From: Acidobacteriota bacterium
GTDB taxonomy: Bacteria > Acidobacteriota > Terriglobia > Bryobacterales > Bryobacteraceae
NCBI GenBank assembly: GCA_018268715.1
Contig: JAFDVZ010000007.1
Location: 62,001-126,000, forward strand
Direction: 5' to 3'
DNA length: 64,000 nt
The position numbers and the translations under genes are program-made. How positions within the stretch are numbered: position 1 is the first letter of the stretch; each line of letters begins with the position of its first letter. This document shows, in pieces, positions 7,475 to 15,098 of the stretch. The notes beneath the pieces were generated by a model. It worked only from the letters and a program-made list of their open reading frames with translations. It had not been told where the DNA came from and searched no databases.

Positions 7475-8731
7475 TCAGAGCACCGGTAGAGCTTCCACGA
7501 TTTCAAACCGCAGTTGCGCGTGCGCGCGCCGGAGTGCGTCCTCGACCGACTCCGGCGCCGCGCCCGCCGCGAAAATGAACCCCAAATAGGTCGCGCCTTC
7601 GGGCAGGGGCAGCAGCTTCTGACCCGGGCTGGCGGTGATGGCGACATCCTCAACGCCGGGCGTGGCGCGGGCCTGTTCCACTCCCTCCACGCCTTGATAG
7701 GCGCCCGCTTTCGGGATCGGAACCATCATGACGCCGCGGGCCGGCGCGTCGAGCGACAGGCTGCCGAACGGGTCGCCGGCGGCGTGGCGCATCACCACAT
7801 CCTCCAGGTTCAGGCCCGATTCGAAACGCAAGGCCTTGGCGCAGAGGCCGCCGATGGGCCGGGCGGCTACTTCGAGCATCCACACGCCGGCGGCGTTCAC
7901 GCGCATTTCGGCGTGGACGGGGCCATCGGACAGGCCCAGCGCCTGGATGGCCTTGCGGGTGGCGTCGACGATCGCCTGCTGGACGTCGAGCGGGGCGCGG
8001 GAGGGCGTGACGTAGAGGGTCTCCTCAAAATAGGGGCCGGTGAGCGGGTCGGGCTTGTCGAACAGGGCGATGACGCGGAGTTGGCCGGCGGTGAGGATGC
8101 CTTCGAGGGCGAATTCGCGGCCGTCGATGTAGTCTTCCACCTGGAGGAAACGGTCCTGCTCCTCGTGCTTGCGGACGATGTCGGGGGAGGCGAGGATGGC
8201 GCGGATGCGGTGGAAGGCGGCGGCGAATCCGGCGGGGTGGTCGGCGCGAATGACGCCGCGGCTGGCGGAGAGGCCGAGGGGCTTCAGCACCGAGGGGTAG
8301 CGGGATTCGGCGGCGGCGCGGGCGGGGTCGGCGTCGAGCGGGATGCGGCGGTAGGAGGGTACGGGGAGGCCGGCGGCGCGGAACCGTTCGCGGGCGGCGA
8401 ATTTGTTCCAGGCGGCGAAGACCGATTCGGGCGAACTGTAGGCGAGGCCGAGCTGGCGGGCGGCGACGGCGGCCAGATAGGACGGACGGTCGCCGACGGC
8501 GATGACGCCGTCAAAGGGGCCGTGACGCTGGGCGTGGCGGAGGATGGCGGTGGAGGACGCTTCGGGCTTGTGAAATTTGACGGGGATGGCGGCGTCGCCC
8601 CAGGGATCGCCGAGGCGGGGGCAATGGTCGGTGGCGAGTTGCACGTGATAGCCCGCGCGGAGGCCTGCTTCGGCGAAGGCGCGGGTCTGATAGCCGGTGG
8701 TGGCCGCGATGAGGAGAATTCGTTTCGCCAC
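7475..8731 (-). CDS. ATP-grasp ligase, probable L-amino acid ligase-like
   Basis: A 418-residue ATP-grasp protein. The N-terminal pre-ATP-grasp Rossmann-like domain starts KRILLIAATTGYQTRAFAEA; the ATP-grasp core follows with the glycine-rich loop region (YPSVLKPLGLSASRGV), the EDYIDGREFALEG segment and the catalytic metal-binding stretch (AEMRVNAAGVWMLEVAARPIGG). The C-terminal about 100 residues resemble the extra domain of L-amino acid ligases and carnosine-synthase-like enzymes. It should join a carboxylate to an amine with ATP hydrolysis to ADP; substrates cannot be named. Start is GTG at 8731, since an in-frame stop lies immediately upstream. No biosynthetic partners are adjacent. Confidence 0.82.
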   Translation of the reverse strand: MAKRILLIAATTGYQTRAFAEAGLRAGYHVQLATDHCPRLGDPWGDAAIPVKFHKPEASSTAILRHAQRHGPFDGVIAVGDRPSYLAAVAARQLGLAYSSPESVFAAWNKFAARERFRAAGLPVPSYRRIPLDADPARAAAESRYPSVLKPLGLSASRGVIRADHPAGFAAAFHRIRAILASPDIVRKHEEQDRFLQVEDYIDGREFALEGILTAGQLRVIALFDKPDPLTGPYFEETLYVTPSRAPLDVQQAIVDATRKAIQALGLSDGPVHAEMRVNAAGVWMLEVAARPIGGLCAKALRFESGLNLEDVVMRHAAGDPFGSLSLDAPARGVMMVPIPKAGAYQGVEGVEQARATPGVEDVAITASPGQKLLPLPEGATYLGFIFAAGAAPESVEDALRRAHAQLRFEIVEALPVL

Positions 8732-8888
8732 TTAACGTAATTTTACCTTCGAATGGCGATTTGTAACGTTCGGTGACGAGAGTGTAAAGGCTTGTGAACC
8801 GCGGTAACAGGGGCCGGGATGTGAACGTTTCTTAGTCAGAAGCTGAAAATTGAAATTCAGTTTCGAGTAAAGAAGGAGACCGTTACAC

Positions 8889-9278
8889 ATGAAGAACCTT
8901 ATGAAATCCGCGATGACCGGGCTGGGAGTCGCTGTCCTGCTGGCGCTGGGAGTTACTAACACGTTCGCCTGGACGACCGGTGAAATGAAGGTGAACCTAT
9001 CGCACGCCGTGACGCTGGGACAGGGAACGCTGGCGGCGGGCGAGTATTTCGTGAGGCTGTTGCCGGCGAGCGGTAACTCGTCGGTGATCGAGTTTACGCC
9101 CGAGACGTCCGGCAGCGCGGCGATCGCGCTGGTGACCGAAGTCAGCACGCGCGACAACGCCCCGGCGGACAAGGCGCAGGTGTTGCTGCGGCACAACGGC
9201 GCGGGCTATGAGATCGATAAGATCTTTTTCGAAGGCAGCAACGTCGGCTACGAGGTTCTTTCGCCGCGCGGTAAGTAA
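8889..9278 (+). CDS. Small secreted hypothetical protein
   Basis: A 129-residue exported protein with a clear signal peptide (MKNLMKSAMTGLGVAVLLAL...FAW, cleavage near residue 27). The mature part looks beta-rich (GEYFVRLLPASGNSSVIEF, AQVLLRHNGAGYEIDKIFF). Short exported proteins of this type recur in Acidobacteriota genomes, but I know of no assigned function. A GGAG element ten bases upstream supports the ATG at 8889. It is a monocistronic gene, convergent with metW with only three bases between the stops. Confidence 0.68.
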   Translation: MKNLMKSAMTGLGVAVLLALGVTNTFAWTTGEMKVNLSHAVTLGQGTLAAGEYFVRLLPASGNSSVIEFTPETSGSAAIALVTEVSTRDNAPADKAQVLLRHNGAGYEIDKIFFEGSNVGYEVLSPRGK

Positions 9279-9281
9279 GGC

Positions 9282-9923
9282 TCAGCGGTCCGCCCCGGGG
9301 CCGCGGATGAGAAACACCGCGATTTCCGCCATCAGGTTGGGAAGCGCGTTCACGGTGGTTTCCCCCGACAGACAGATGCGGCGCTCGACGGTCCAACTCT
9401 CGCGCGCCGCAAGCAGTTCGAAATCGTCGATGGTGAGGAAGTGGATGTTGGGGGAATCGTACCAGTCGTAAGGAAACAGCCGGGTTTTGGGGGCGCGGCC
9501 GGTCAGCAGGTGCGACAGCCGCACGGACCAGTGTCCGAAGTTCGGGAAGGCCACGATGGCGCGGCGTCCGACGCGCATCATTTCGCGGAGCACCTGCAGG
9601 GGCCAGTGAGTCTCCTGAAGCGTCTGGCTGAGGATGACGTAATCGAAGGCGAAGTCGGGATAGTCGGCCAGACCCTGATCGATGTCACCCTGGTAGACGG
9701 ACACTCCGCGAGCGATGGCCCGCTGCACTTTCTGGCCGGATATCTCGACGCCGCGGGCCTCCACCTGTTTGTTTTCGGCGAGCCAGGCGAGTAACTCGCC
9801 CTCGCCGCAGCCTAAGTCGAGGACTCGGGCGGCGGGCGGGACTAACTCGCCGATCATGGCGTAATCGCTGCGTCCGAGCACGGATCGGACGAAGGGTTTG
9901 TCGGGCGAATCCAGGGACGTCAT
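9282..9923 (-). CDS. metW: Methionine biosynthesis protein MetW
   Basis: A 213-residue MetW homologue. The family works with MetX in homoserine acylation, the entry to methionine synthesis, and has a class I SAM-methyltransferase-like fold. Motif I is seen as [15 protein letters not shown] near residue 35, and the MetW-typical sequences [16 protein letters not shown] and [20 protein letters not shown] are present. The ATG at 9923 overlaps the metX stop as ATGA (9920-9923), implying translational coupling. A longer upstream reading frame is overlap with metX and is rejected. Whether this protein methylates anything is unknown. Confidence 0.93.
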   Translation of the reverse strand: MTSLDSPDKPFVRSVLGRSDYAMIGELVPPAARVLDLGCGEGELLAWLAENKQVEARGVEISGQKVQRAIARGVSVYQGDIDQGLADYPDFAFDYVILSQTLQETHWPLQVLREMMRVGRRAIVAFPNFGHWSVRLSHLLTGRAPKTRLFPYDWYDSPNIHFLTIDDFELLAARESWTVERRICLSGETTVNALPNLMAEIAVFLIRGPGADR

Positions 9924-11023
9924 GACTTGAAGGTGCTGGCGAGGAAGCCGCGGACCAGGAGGGTCTGTTCGGCGATGTCGACAAGGAAGGCGTCGTGGCC
10001 GTAATTGGACGGCAGCTCGCAGTAGGCGACGTCCTTGTTGCGGCCGCGCAGGGCGCTGACGATTTCGATCGACTGGTAACTCGGGTAGAGCCAGTCGGAG
10101 GTGAAGCTGATGACCAGGAAGCGGGCGCGCACGGGCTCGAGCGCGGCGGCGAGCGAAGGGGCGCGGCCGGCGGCGACGTCGAAGTAGTCCATGGCCTTGG
10201 TGATGTAGAGGTAGGAGTTGGCGTCGAAGCGGGTGACGAACTGGCTGCCGCGGTAGCGCAGGTAGCTTTCCACCTCGAAGTCGATCTCGAAGTGGTAGCC
10301 GAACTGGGTGGCGTTGCGGAGGCGGCGGCCGAACTTCTCGCGCATGGAGTCGTCGCTCATGTAGGTGATGTGGCCGACCATGCGGGCGACGGCGAGGCCG
10401 CGGGCCGGGGGCTTGCGGTCGTAGTAGGCGCCCTCGCACCAGTCGGGGTCGCTCATGATGGCCTGGCGGCCCACCTCATTGAAGGCGATCTGCTGGGCGC
10501 TGTGGCGGGCGGTGGTGGCGATGGGCAGCACGGACGCCACCGAGTCCGGGAAGGCGACGGCCCATTCGAGCGCCTGCATGCCGCCCATGGATCCTCCGGC
10601 CACGGCCAGCAGGCGGCCGATGCCCAGGCGGTCGATCAGCATCTTCTGAAGGCGCACCATGTCGCCGACGGTGATGACCGGGAAGCTCATGGCGTAGGGC
10701 TTGCCGGTGGCGGGGTCGATGGAGCCGGGGCCGGTGGAGCCCATGCAGCCGCCCAGCACGTTCGAACAGATGACGAAGTACTTGTCGGTGTCGAAGGCCT
10801 TGCCGGGACCGATCATGTTGTCCCACCAACCGGTGCGGCCGTCGGCGGCGGCGATTCCGGCGGCGTGGGAATCACCCGAAAAGGCGTGTTCGATGAGGAT
10901 CGCGTTGGTCCGGGAGGCGTTCAATTGCCCCCAGGTTTCGTAGGCGATCTGCACCGGGCTCAACGTGGTTCCGCAGTCGAGAGTGAGGCTATCGAACTGC
11001 TGGAACTGGATTTCTACACTCAT
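9920..11023 (-). CDS. metX: Homoserine O-acyltransferase MetX
   Basis: A 367-residue alpha/beta-hydrolase-fold enzyme that transfers an acetyl or succinyl group from acyl-CoA to L-homoserine. The nucleophile is about Ser145 in GGSMGG; the acid and base are about Asp310 in SFTSDWLYP and His343 in YGHDAFL. The signature [12 protein letters not shown] is present. The choice of acetyl versus succinyl cannot be read safely here; pairing with MetW is frequent among succinyl-type enzymes. I start at the ATG ending at 11023 because homologues begin just before the first strand ([13 protein letters not shown]); an upstream TTG would add an unsupported extension. First gene of the metX-metW unit; no S-box riboswitch is visible upstream. 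Confidence 0.94.
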   Translation of the reverse strand: MSVEIQFQQFDSLTLDCGTTLSPVQIAYETWGQLNASRTNAILIEHAFSGDSHAAGIAAADGRTGWWDNMIGPGKAFDTDKYFVICSNVLGGCMGSTGPGSIDPATGKPYAMSFPVITVGDMVRLQKMLIDRLGIGRLLAVAGGSMGGMQALEWAVAFPDSVASVLPIATTARHSAQQIAFNEVGRQAIMSDPDWCEGAYYDRKPPARGLAVARMVGHITYMSDDSMREKFGRRLRNATQFGYHFEIDFEVESYLRYRGSQFVTRFDANSYLYITKAMDYFDVAAGRAPSLAAALEPVRARFLVISFTSDWLYPSYQSIEIVSALRGRNKDVAYCELPSNYGHDAFLVDIAEQTLLVRGFLASTFKS

Positions 11024-11153
11024 CGGGAGGGTTGACCTGTAGTGTAACAGACCGGGTAGGAAGGGGCGCTCGGCGGAAACGGTCAAACCATTTCGCGAAG
11101 GGTCTGTTTTATCGACAGTTTTTCCACCGCAGATGGGCTGTAACCTATTGGAA

Positions 11154-11165
11154 ACACAAATGAAA
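11154..11165 (+). repeat. Left arm of 12-base inverted repeat
   Basis: ACACAAATGAAA, the exact reverse complement of 11829-11840. No target-site duplication is visible outside the two arms. Confidence 0.7.
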
Positions 11166-11714
11166 AAAACGTGTCTCGGCGCGTCCGATTTTCATTGACG
11201 CGCCGGCCGTTCAGGCGCATTATTGGACTGGTTCCAAGAGGTTCAAGGAACGGTAAGCCTGAGAGATTGTAGCGGACCCGGAACGGTGATCCGTCAGTGG
11301 CAGTGAATCAAAATCAAGGCGCTGGCGGGGAGCGAAGGGAGATCGGGCGGTCGGATCAGGTAAGCCTCCGGAGCTGAATCACGGTCTAGCGCAGCGATCC
11401 CGAGGGGTGAGAGCCCTGGAGGGGAGCGGAGGTCGGGAGATCAGCGACGGACGTCCGGATCAGGAAGCGGCAACGGGCAGCGGGCGACGATCCTCCCCGG
11501 CTCAGGGCACTGAGCGCGAGGAGGGGAGTTCGAGGCCGAACGGGCCGGGGAGAGAACCGGGCAGAGCGGCGAAGAGACAGGCCGGGAGCGTCGACCTCAC
11601 TGCGGTCAGGGCTGCAAAGCGATGATCGTCGTGGGCGAGCGAAAGGCCGGATCGAGCGGCTGGCTTCTAACGTTCCGGGAAGCGGACAGACCGTGGAGCG
11701 TCGAGCCGAACCTG

Positions 11715-11834
11715 TCAAAAGCAGGCGAGGGGAGCAAAGCGGAGAACGTCACGCCCGGGGCGAATGCCAAGTCCAAACTGCGCTAGCCAGTTGGTGGACG
11801 GACTGTTCGGCGGGTCACTTGGAACCACTTTCAT
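11715..11834 (-). CDS. Possible 39-codon leader peptide, weak
   Basis: A 39-codon frame on the minus strand begins with ATG (11832-11834) and has a strong AAGGAG eight bases upstream; its stop overlaps, as TTGA, a 110-codon Arg/Ser/Pro-rich frame (11386-11718). The peptide starts MKVVPSDPPNSP and matches nothing I know. Its third-codon-position GC is clearly lower than in neighbouring genes, so it may be a decayed gene start or chance within the structured element. It is included because the ribosome-binding site is unusually good. Confidence 0.25.
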   Translation of the reverse strand: MKVVPSDPPNSPSTNWLAQFGLGIRPGRDVLRFAPLACF

Positions 11835-11840
11835 TTGTGT
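11818..11840 (-). repeat. Right composite arm (10 + 12 bases) of the nested inverted repeats
   Basis: CTTGGAACCA at 11818-11827 pairs with 11229-11238, and TTTCATTTGTGT at 11829-11840 pairs with 11154-11165, with one base between. On the minus strand this arm also contains a well-placed AAGGAG and ATG (see the short reading frame at 11715-11834). Confidence 0.7.
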
Positions 11841-11890
11841 AGCTCCTTCCTTCGAGCGGCCCCTGGCCGTCCCTCCCCCTTCACCACCGA

Positions 11891-12316
11891 TCAGGAAGAC
11901 AGGTTGGCGTCGGCCGAATCGACAGCCGGTGCGGGCTCAACGGGCGCCGGGCGTCGCCGGCCGCGGTGATTGCGCCATAGGAAACGCTCCCGGCAGGCTC
12001 GGAAACTGGCGAAATTGCACCGGCAGAATTCACAGCGGTAGGGTGTTGCGCCCAGACGCAGTTTGCAGCGCGTGGTGAAATCGGCGTTATAGTATTGCTC
12101 GGACCAGGTGCTCAACTCCATGCGATAGCACTTGGGGCAACGGGCGTACATCACCTGGGAAGGTTGGGATATCGAACCGCGGAAACGGGTCTGACACCGC
12201 TTGCAGCGCAGTTGGAAGACGCCCACCAATTCCAGGATGTGTTCACTGAGTCCGCGTGCGTGAGCGACACGAATGTCGCGGGCGCCGCACGACGGACAGA
12301 CTGGGTCCTTTGCCAT
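11891..12316 (-). CDS. Zinc-ribbon protein with four CxxC pairs
   Basis: A 141-residue protein with four Cys-x2-Cys knuckles: CPSC at about residues 8-11, CKRC near 38, CPKC near 60 and CEFC near 95, enough for two zinc ribbons. The C-terminus is basic and Pro/Ala-rich (RNHRGRRRPAPVEPAP). It is cytoplasmic by sequence and may bind nucleic acid or protein; no specific function can be assigned. A GAGG lies just upstream of the ATG at 12316. A terminator-like hairpin 97 bases upstream on the same strand suggests the gene is controlled by premature termination, or that a separate short transcript ends there. Confidence 0.6.
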   Translation of the reverse strand: MAKDPVCPSCGARDIRVAHARGLSEHILELVGVFQLRCKRCQTRFRGSISQPSQVMYARCPKCYRMELSTWSEQYYNADFTTRCKLRLGATPYRCEFCRCNFASFRACRERFLWRNHRGRRRPAPVEPAPAVDSADANLSS

Positions 12317-12412
12317 CGCCTCAATCTTTTTAGCATATTCGTCTTACAGGGGGAAAGATGGAACGGGACTAGCACTGGGGGCAACGATTCGTTTCAGCCA
12401 TCGGCGGGCGAT

Positions 12413-12439
12413 AAAAAAGCCGCCGTTGGCGACGGCGGC
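12413..12439 (-). terminator. Intrinsic terminator on the minus strand
   Basis: Read on the minus strand: GCCGCCGT, loop CGCCA, ACGGCGGC, followed at once by TTTTTT (12413-12418). This is an 8-base-pair GC-rich stem with a U tract, a textbook intrinsic terminator. No minus-strand gene ends here: the nearest upstream minus-strand gene is far to the right beyond a plus-strand gene, so it ends a short unannotated transcript or attenuates the zinc-ribbon gene. Confidence 0.78.
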
Positions 12440-12600
12440 AAACGCACACATTGAGAAAAGCTCTGGTAGACTCCGCGATGCACTCTTGCGAGTGAGAGCC
12501 GTCGGAAACCGCGGCGCCGCGGGAGGTAACGACAACGGCGCACAGGAAATGAAACCGGCGTCGCTCTAAGTCCCGCTGAGTACACTACCATTAGGGCCCG
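12440..12600 (-). ncRNA. Candidate structured leader or small RNA ending at the 12413-12439 terminator
   Basis: The gap 12317-12670 has no gene. On the minus strand it contains a hairpin with two stacked stems: GCTCT (12495-12499) with AGAGC (12460-12464), and CACTC-GCAA-GAGTG (12481-12494) with a GNRA-type tetraloop, plus a one-sided 16-base bulge (12465-12480). A 14-base GC palindrome (CCGCGGCGCCGCGG, 12509-12522) lies upstream. This ordered structure followed by the terminator suggests a riboswitch-like attenuator or an independent RNA. It matches no riboswitch class I can name, and the 5' end is a guess. Confidence 0.4.
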
Positions 12601-12670
12601 CGGCGCCCCTGTTCCTCAACTTATCTTTAGCCCAGTGAGGGTGTTTCGATCGGCCTGGAAGGCCTTTCCC

Positions 12671-14140
12671 ATGAGTTCAAAGCCTTATAATGTGGGCAGA
12701 TTCCCCGATCTCCGACCCGACATGTTCCACCGCATTGTCAACCGGTATCTTAGTTGGAGCCGCCCGAGAGTGCTCGGATTCGCGGGGATCCTGTTCGGCG
12801 CGATCGCCACGTTGGATTTCTTTCTCCCGGCGATATCCCTGGATCTGTTCTATAGCCTTCCGGTGGTATTTGCCTCGGGATTTCTTACGCAGTCGCAGAT
12901 TGTGGCGCTGGCGGCGCTGAGCAGCGCGGTGCGGGAGTTGTTCGCGCCGGCGCCGGTGGATTCAAGCCGGCTGATCCGCACGGTGGCGATGTTTCTGACG
13001 TTCCTCGCGAGCGGACTGTTCGTTTCCGAACTCAGCCGCAACCGGCGGGCGAGCGCCGCGCACGTGCGCGAACTGCAGGAGCAGATGGCGCTTCGTAAAG
13101 AGGCGCAGGATCAGTTGAGCGTGCTGATCGAGACGAGCCCGGCGGGGATCCTGATCATCGACGCGGCGGGCCTGGTGCTGATGGCGAACGGATCGGCGGA
13201 GCAGATCTTCGGATTCACGCACGGGCGGCTGGCGGGGGAGCGGATCGGGGTGTATCTGCCGGCGATCGATACGGTGCCGGTGGGGGCGGGGAGGCGGTCG
13301 TTGCGGTCGAACCTGGAGTGCCGGGGACACCGGCGCAACGGGTCGGTGTTTCTGGCGGAGGTGTGGTTTTCCACCTACTCGACGGCGTCGGGGCCGCGCA
13401 TCGCGGCGATTGTGCTGGATGCGAGCGAGGGGCTGCGGGACCGGGAAGGCGCGGGGCTCGAGTCGCTGATGCGGACCTCCCGGGTGGTGATGGGGGCGGT
13501 GTCGCATTCGGTGCGGAACCTGTGCGCGGCGTCCAAGATGGCGTATGAGAATCTGGCGCGAGTGCCGGCGCTCAAGGACAACGAGGACATGATGGCGCTG
13601 GGCACGGTGCTGCGAGGGCTCGAGAACCTGGCGGAAAACCAGTTGCATCAGGGGCCGGACCGGCCGGTGACCATGGTGGATCTGAACAGCCTGATCGACG
13701 AACTGCGCGTGGTGATCGAGCCGTCTTTTGAAGAAGACGGCGTCGACCTGGTGTGGAGCGTCGAGGAGGGGCTGCCCCCGGTGATCGGGGACCACTACGG
13801 GCTGTTGCACGCGTTCCTGAACCTGACGCGCAACAGCGGCAGGGCTCTTTCGCGCGCGGCTATGAAACGCTTCGAAGTGAGGGCGACGTCCAACGCCAAT
13901 GGGGCGGAGGTGGCCTTCATCGACACGGCGGGCGGCGTCGCCCATCCGGAAGCGCTTTTTCAACCTTTCCAGCCGGGCGCGTCCGGAACAGGCCTGGGCC
14001 TGTACGTGTCGCGCGCGCTGGTGAGATCATTCGACGGCGAATTACAGTACGAGCCGGCGCCAGGGGGCAGCCGGTTCAGCATTCGATTAAGGACAGCATA
14101 TGACCGGAACAATCATGCAACAACCACCGGTGGGGACTAA
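12671..14140 (+). CDS. Membrane PAS-domain sensor histidine kinase
   Basis: A kinase of about 489 residues. The N-terminus has three to four hydrophobic segments (residues about 27-120: VLGFAGILFGAIATLDFFL, LFYSLPVVFASGF, VAMFLTFLASGLFV), then a short coiled coil, a PAS domain (ETSPAGILIIDAAGLVLMANG) and the catalytic part. The likely phospho-accepting His is near residue 278 in GAVSHSVRNL; the ATPase domain shows the N box (FLNLTRNSGRAL) and GTGLGLYVSRAL. The residue after the His is Ser instead of the usual acidic Glu/Asp. The ATG at 12671 follows GGAAGG; a GTG at 12635 and an ATG at 12722 are possible. It overlaps the response regulator gene by 41 bases. Confidence 0.83.
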   Translation: MSSKPYNVGRFPDLRPDMFHRIVNRYLSWSRPRVLGFAGILFGAIATLDFFLPAISLDLFYSLPVVFASGFLTQSQIVALAALSSAVRELFAPAPVDSSRLIRTVAMFLTFLASGLFVSELSRNRRASAAHVRELQEQMALRKEAQDQLSVLIETSPAGILIIDAAGLVLMANGSAEQIFGFTHGRLAGERIGVYLPAIDTVPVGAGRRSLRSNLECRGHRRNGSVFLAEVWFSTYSTASGPRIAAIVLDASEGLRDREGAGLESLMRTSRVVMGAVSHSVRNLCAASKMAYENLARVPALKDNEDMMALGTVLRGLENLAENQLHQGPDRPVTMVDLNSLIDELRVVIEPSFEEDGVDLVWSVEEGLPPVIGDHYGLLHAFLNLTRNSGRALSRAAMKRFEVRATSNANGAEVAFIDTAGGVAHPEALFQPFQPGASGTGLGLYVSRALVRSFDGELQYEPAPGGSRFSIRLRTAYDRNNHATTTGGD

Positions 14141-14774
14141 GACGATCCGTGTACTGATCGTGGACGACCACAGCCTGTTCCGCGGGGGCGTCTTGCGCCT
14201 GCTCGAATCGGAGCGGGATATGCAGGCGCAGGCCTGCGGCAACATCACCGAAGCCCTGGACGTGCTGACGCGGCAGCCGGCCGACGTGGTCCTGCTCGAT
14301 TACGACCTGGGCTCCGAGCGCGGGTCGGAACTGGTGGCCACCATGAAAGAACGGGGACTGCGCGGGCGAATCCTGGTGGTGACGGCCGGGGTGAGCGGAC
14401 GCCAGGCGATGGACCTGATGCAGCAGGGCGTGGCGGGAATCTTCCCGAAGACCGACTCGCCGCAATCGCTGGTGGAGGCGATCCGGAAGGTGAATTCCGG
14501 CGAGGCCTGGCTGAAACAGGACCACCTGCAACTGCTGGTGCAGAATCTGAATGAACCGGCGCAACCGGGCGAGAAGGCGCTTTCGGCGCGCGAACGAGCG
14601 GTGTTGCGCGGCGTGGTGGAGGGACTTGCGAACAAGGAGATCGCGGCGGAATTGCAGATCTCGGAAAGCAGCGTGAAGGCGGCGCTGCAGCAGGTCTTCA
14701 ACAAGACCGGGGTGCGCACCCGCAGCCAGTTGGTGCGCGTGGCGCTGGACCGCTATAGGGATCTGGTGGTCTAG
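14100..14774 (+). CDS. NarL/FixJ-family response regulator
   Basis: A 224-residue two-component regulator. The receiver domain (about 15-135) has the acidic pair in LIVDDH, the phospho-acceptor Asp in VVLLDYDLGS and the conserved Lys in FPKTDS. The C-terminal LuxR-type HTH reads LSARERAVLRGVVEG...ANKEIAAEL and then SSVKAALQQVFNKTGV. It should bind DNA as a dimer after phosphorylation by the kinase encoded immediately upstream, with which it overlaps by 41 bases. An internal ATG at 14115 would reduce the overlap to 26 bases and remove only TGTI. Targets are unknown. Confidence 0.9.
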   Translation: MTGTIMQQPPVGTKTIRVLIVDDHSLFRGGVLRLLESERDMQAQACGNITEALDVLTRQPADVVLLDYDLGSERGSELVATMKERGLRGRILVVTAGVSGRQAMDLMQQGVAGIFPKTDSPQSLVEAIRKVNSGEAWLKQDHLQLLVQNLNEPAQPGEKALSARERAVLRGVVEGLANKEIAAELQISESSVKAALQQVFNKTGVRTRSQLVRVALDRYRDLVV

Positions 14775-14785
14775 CGGCCCGGACG

Positions 14786-14815
14786 GGCGCTCATCGTCAA
14801 ACGGCGATGAGCGCC
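14786..14815. terminator. Bidirectional hairpin between convergent genes
   Basis: A perfect 11-base stem GGCGCTCATCG / CGATGAGCGCC with an 8-base loop lies between the response regulator gene (+) and the 70-residue protein gene (-). There is no U tract on either strand, so it may terminate weakly or only protect 3' ends. Confidence 0.5.
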
Positions 14816-14836
14816 ACGGACTTCGCCGGATTCCGG

Positions 14837-15049
14837 CTAAACTTTCTTCGCCACCACGGTGCGGCAGCGCTCGAACAGTTGGAGCAGCGCGTCGGCATAC
14901 TCCTCCGGCGTCCGCGAGGCCTTGCCTGTGAAGCCCGCCGCGGCCGGACCCTTGCCGTAACCGGTGGTGATGGCGATGAACTTCATCAGCTCCAAGGCCA
15001 CTTCGTCCTTCGTATCCGGTTTCGCCTTGTCTTTTTCTTCGTCAGCCAT
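14837..15049 (-). CDS. Small conserved-type hypothetical protein
   Basis: A 70-residue acidic-basic protein with a charged N-terminus (MADEEKDKAKPDTKDE) followed by a helical body (LELMKFIAITTGYG, PEEYADALLQLFERCRTVVAKK). It has no signal peptide. The ATG at 15049 is 49 bases from the ATG of the divergent HipA-like gene, so the two share a promoter region. I do not recognise a family; an accessory role beside the kinase-like gene is possible but not shown. Confidence 0.55.
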   Translation of the reverse strand: MADEEKDKAKPDTKDEVALELMKFIAITTGYGKGPAAAGFTGKASRTPEEYADALLQLFERCRTVVAKKV

Positions 15050-15098
15050 TCGGTGATTCCTTCCTTCTGAGATAATTCAAGAGTTACACGTTCCCACG

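Larger units (their letters stand above)
11154..11840. other. G-rich, apparently non-coding element enclosed by nested inverted repeats; candidate large structured RNA
   Basis: This 687-base segment lies in an 867-base gap between metX and the zinc-ribbon gene. Its outer arms are a perfect 12-base inverted repeat, ACACAAATGAAA (11154-11165) and TTTCATTTGTGT (11829-11840). A second perfect 10-base pair, TGGTTCCAAG (11229-11238) and CTTGGAACCA (11818-11827), lies just inside. The right arms are nearly contiguous while the left arms are split by 63 bases holding an 8-base-stem hairpin (GGCGCGTC, loop, GACGCGCC, 11178-11204), so an RNA would close as a three-way junction. Inside are further short hairpins: GTTCG-AGGC-CGAAC (11528-11541), CCTG-N7-CAGG (11711-11725) and GTCC/AACTG paired with CAGTT/GGAC (11771-11799). 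The plus strand is strongly G over C, which favours a plus-strand RNA. A mobile element or an ORF-less HEARO/omega-type RNA are alternatives I cannot test. The remainder of the gap shows nothing else. Confidence 0.45.

Noticed and set aside
9920..10439. A long frame joining metW to upstream sequence
   Set aside because: The extension overlaps metX in another frame; the ATG at 9923 with its ATGA overlap is the natural start.
11024..11153. A SAM (S-box) riboswitch upstream of metX
   Set aside because: The expected gene logic made me look, but the conserved core sequence of the SAM-I class is not present on the minus strand.
11178..11204. A metX-direction intrinsic terminator (8-base stem then T7 at 11163-11169)
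   Set aside because: On the minus strand the T run starts eight bases after the stem, too far for a normal terminator; the hairpin fits better as part of the inverted-repeat element.
11386..11718. A 110-codon minus-strand frame in the non-coding gap
   Set aside because: Very rich in Arg, Ser and Pro, as expected from the C-rich strand of a G-rich RNA-like segment; no ribosome-binding site of its own and no recognisable motif.
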